Assembly: GCF_003054705.1 (NCBI RefSeq) | Contig: NZ_QAYX01000017.1 | Coordinates: 124,001 to 188,000 of the forward strand | Direction of reading: 5' to 3' | DNA from: Opitutus sp. ER46 | GTDB taxonomy: Bacteria; Verrucomicrobiota; Verrucomicrobiia; Opitutales; Opitutaceae | DNA length: 64,000 nt | Shown: one piece after another, positions 63,828 to 64,000 of the stretch | Numbering within the stretch: the first letter of the stretch is position 1 | How the letters are laid out: each line of letters opens with the position of its first letter | The notes under the pieces: model-generated | What the model saw: only the letters and a program-made list of their open reading frames with translations | The model's database searches: none | What the model was told of the DNA's origin: nothing | Translations under genes and position numbers: made by a program

Positions 63828-64000
63828 GGTGAAACTCGCCCTGCCCGTGGTGGCACCGCTGCTGGACGTCATCCGGGAGCTGGCGGACGGACTGCGCCAC
63901 GACCTGGCGGCGCCGCTGGCGTTGAACGACATCGACGAGGACCTGCGCGAAGCCTGGGTGGGCGATCTGCTCGAAGCGCAAAGCACCGAGGTGCAGGCGT
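63814..64000 (+). CDS. DUF2017-like protein (cut by right edge)
   Basis: The first 62 residues are seen: 'MKRIEVKLALPVVAPLLDVI', then 'DDLREAWVGDLLEAQSTEVQA'-like acidic text. A gene of this kind (DUF2017) directly follows clpS in Actinobacteria and in some Verrucomicrobia, and the 14-bp overlap fits that pair. The assignment rests mainly on this context. Confidence 0.5.
   Translation, partial: MKRIEVKLALPVVAPLLDVIRELADGLRHDLAAPLALNDIDEDLREAWVGDLLEAQSTEVQA

Overview
The window is about 64 kb of GC-rich bacterial chromosome, densely packed with housekeeping and accessory genes on both strands. I saw no rRNA, tRNA, CRISPR array, complete insertion sequence or prophage. The gene set suggests a Gram-negative bacterium of the Verrucomicrobiota, probably near Opitutaceae: FabV-type enoyl reductase, MenB (menaquinone), FecR/ECF sigma pair, TolC/RND efflux, AsmA-like protein, long-form HisG, an N-acetylglutamate synthase of the kinase-GNAT type, and a short ClpS followed by a DUF2017-like gene. 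This placement is an inference from gene content and style, not from a marker-gene comparison.

Left part (1-12 kb): a FecR/ECF sigma pair cut by the left edge, dtd, fabV, a set of small membrane proteins, a TPR-like membrane protein, an exported redoxin, galE, and a KAS / ACP / phytoene-desaturase-like trio of unknown product. 12-20 kb: Nudix hydrolase, flap-type 5' nuclease with a clamp-binding tail, PhoB-like regulator, hisG, a PL22 oligogalacturonate lyase, both agmatine-to-putrescine enzymes (aguB, aguA), an arylamine N-acetyltransferase and a lipoprotein. 20-26 kb: rpsA, a methyltransferase-like gene and tkt.

Middle (26-40 kb): a marR-RND efflux operon (adaptor, permease, TolC) with a palindromic operator candidate; an AsmA-like giant; a two-gene AAA ATPase / TOPRIM-like module that resembles known anti-phage pairs; and a fused acyltransferase/acyl-ACP synthetase (Aas-like). 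40-51 kb: hemL, GNAT, kup, menB, photolyase, a TIGR01777 epimerase, a rifamycin ADP-ribosyltransferase (arr) and a TPR membrane protein. 51-57 kb: a metal-homeostasis block in which mntR and an iron-type ABC permease run one way and mntH plus a universal stress protein run the other. 57-64 kb: amidohydrolase and amidase overlapping tail to tail, a zinc-ribbon peptide, RidA, argA, a membrane-anchored unknown, proS, clpS and a partial DUF2017-like gene.

The most distinctive non-coding feature is a set of short tandem arrays of period 6, 7, 8, 9, 14 and 21-23 bp scattered between genes, several of which start exactly at a stop codon, plus perfect hairpins and inverted repeats. The best system-level candidate is the ATPase/TOPRIM-like pair at 35797-37430; the second is the KAS-ACP-desaturase trio at 8184-11330.
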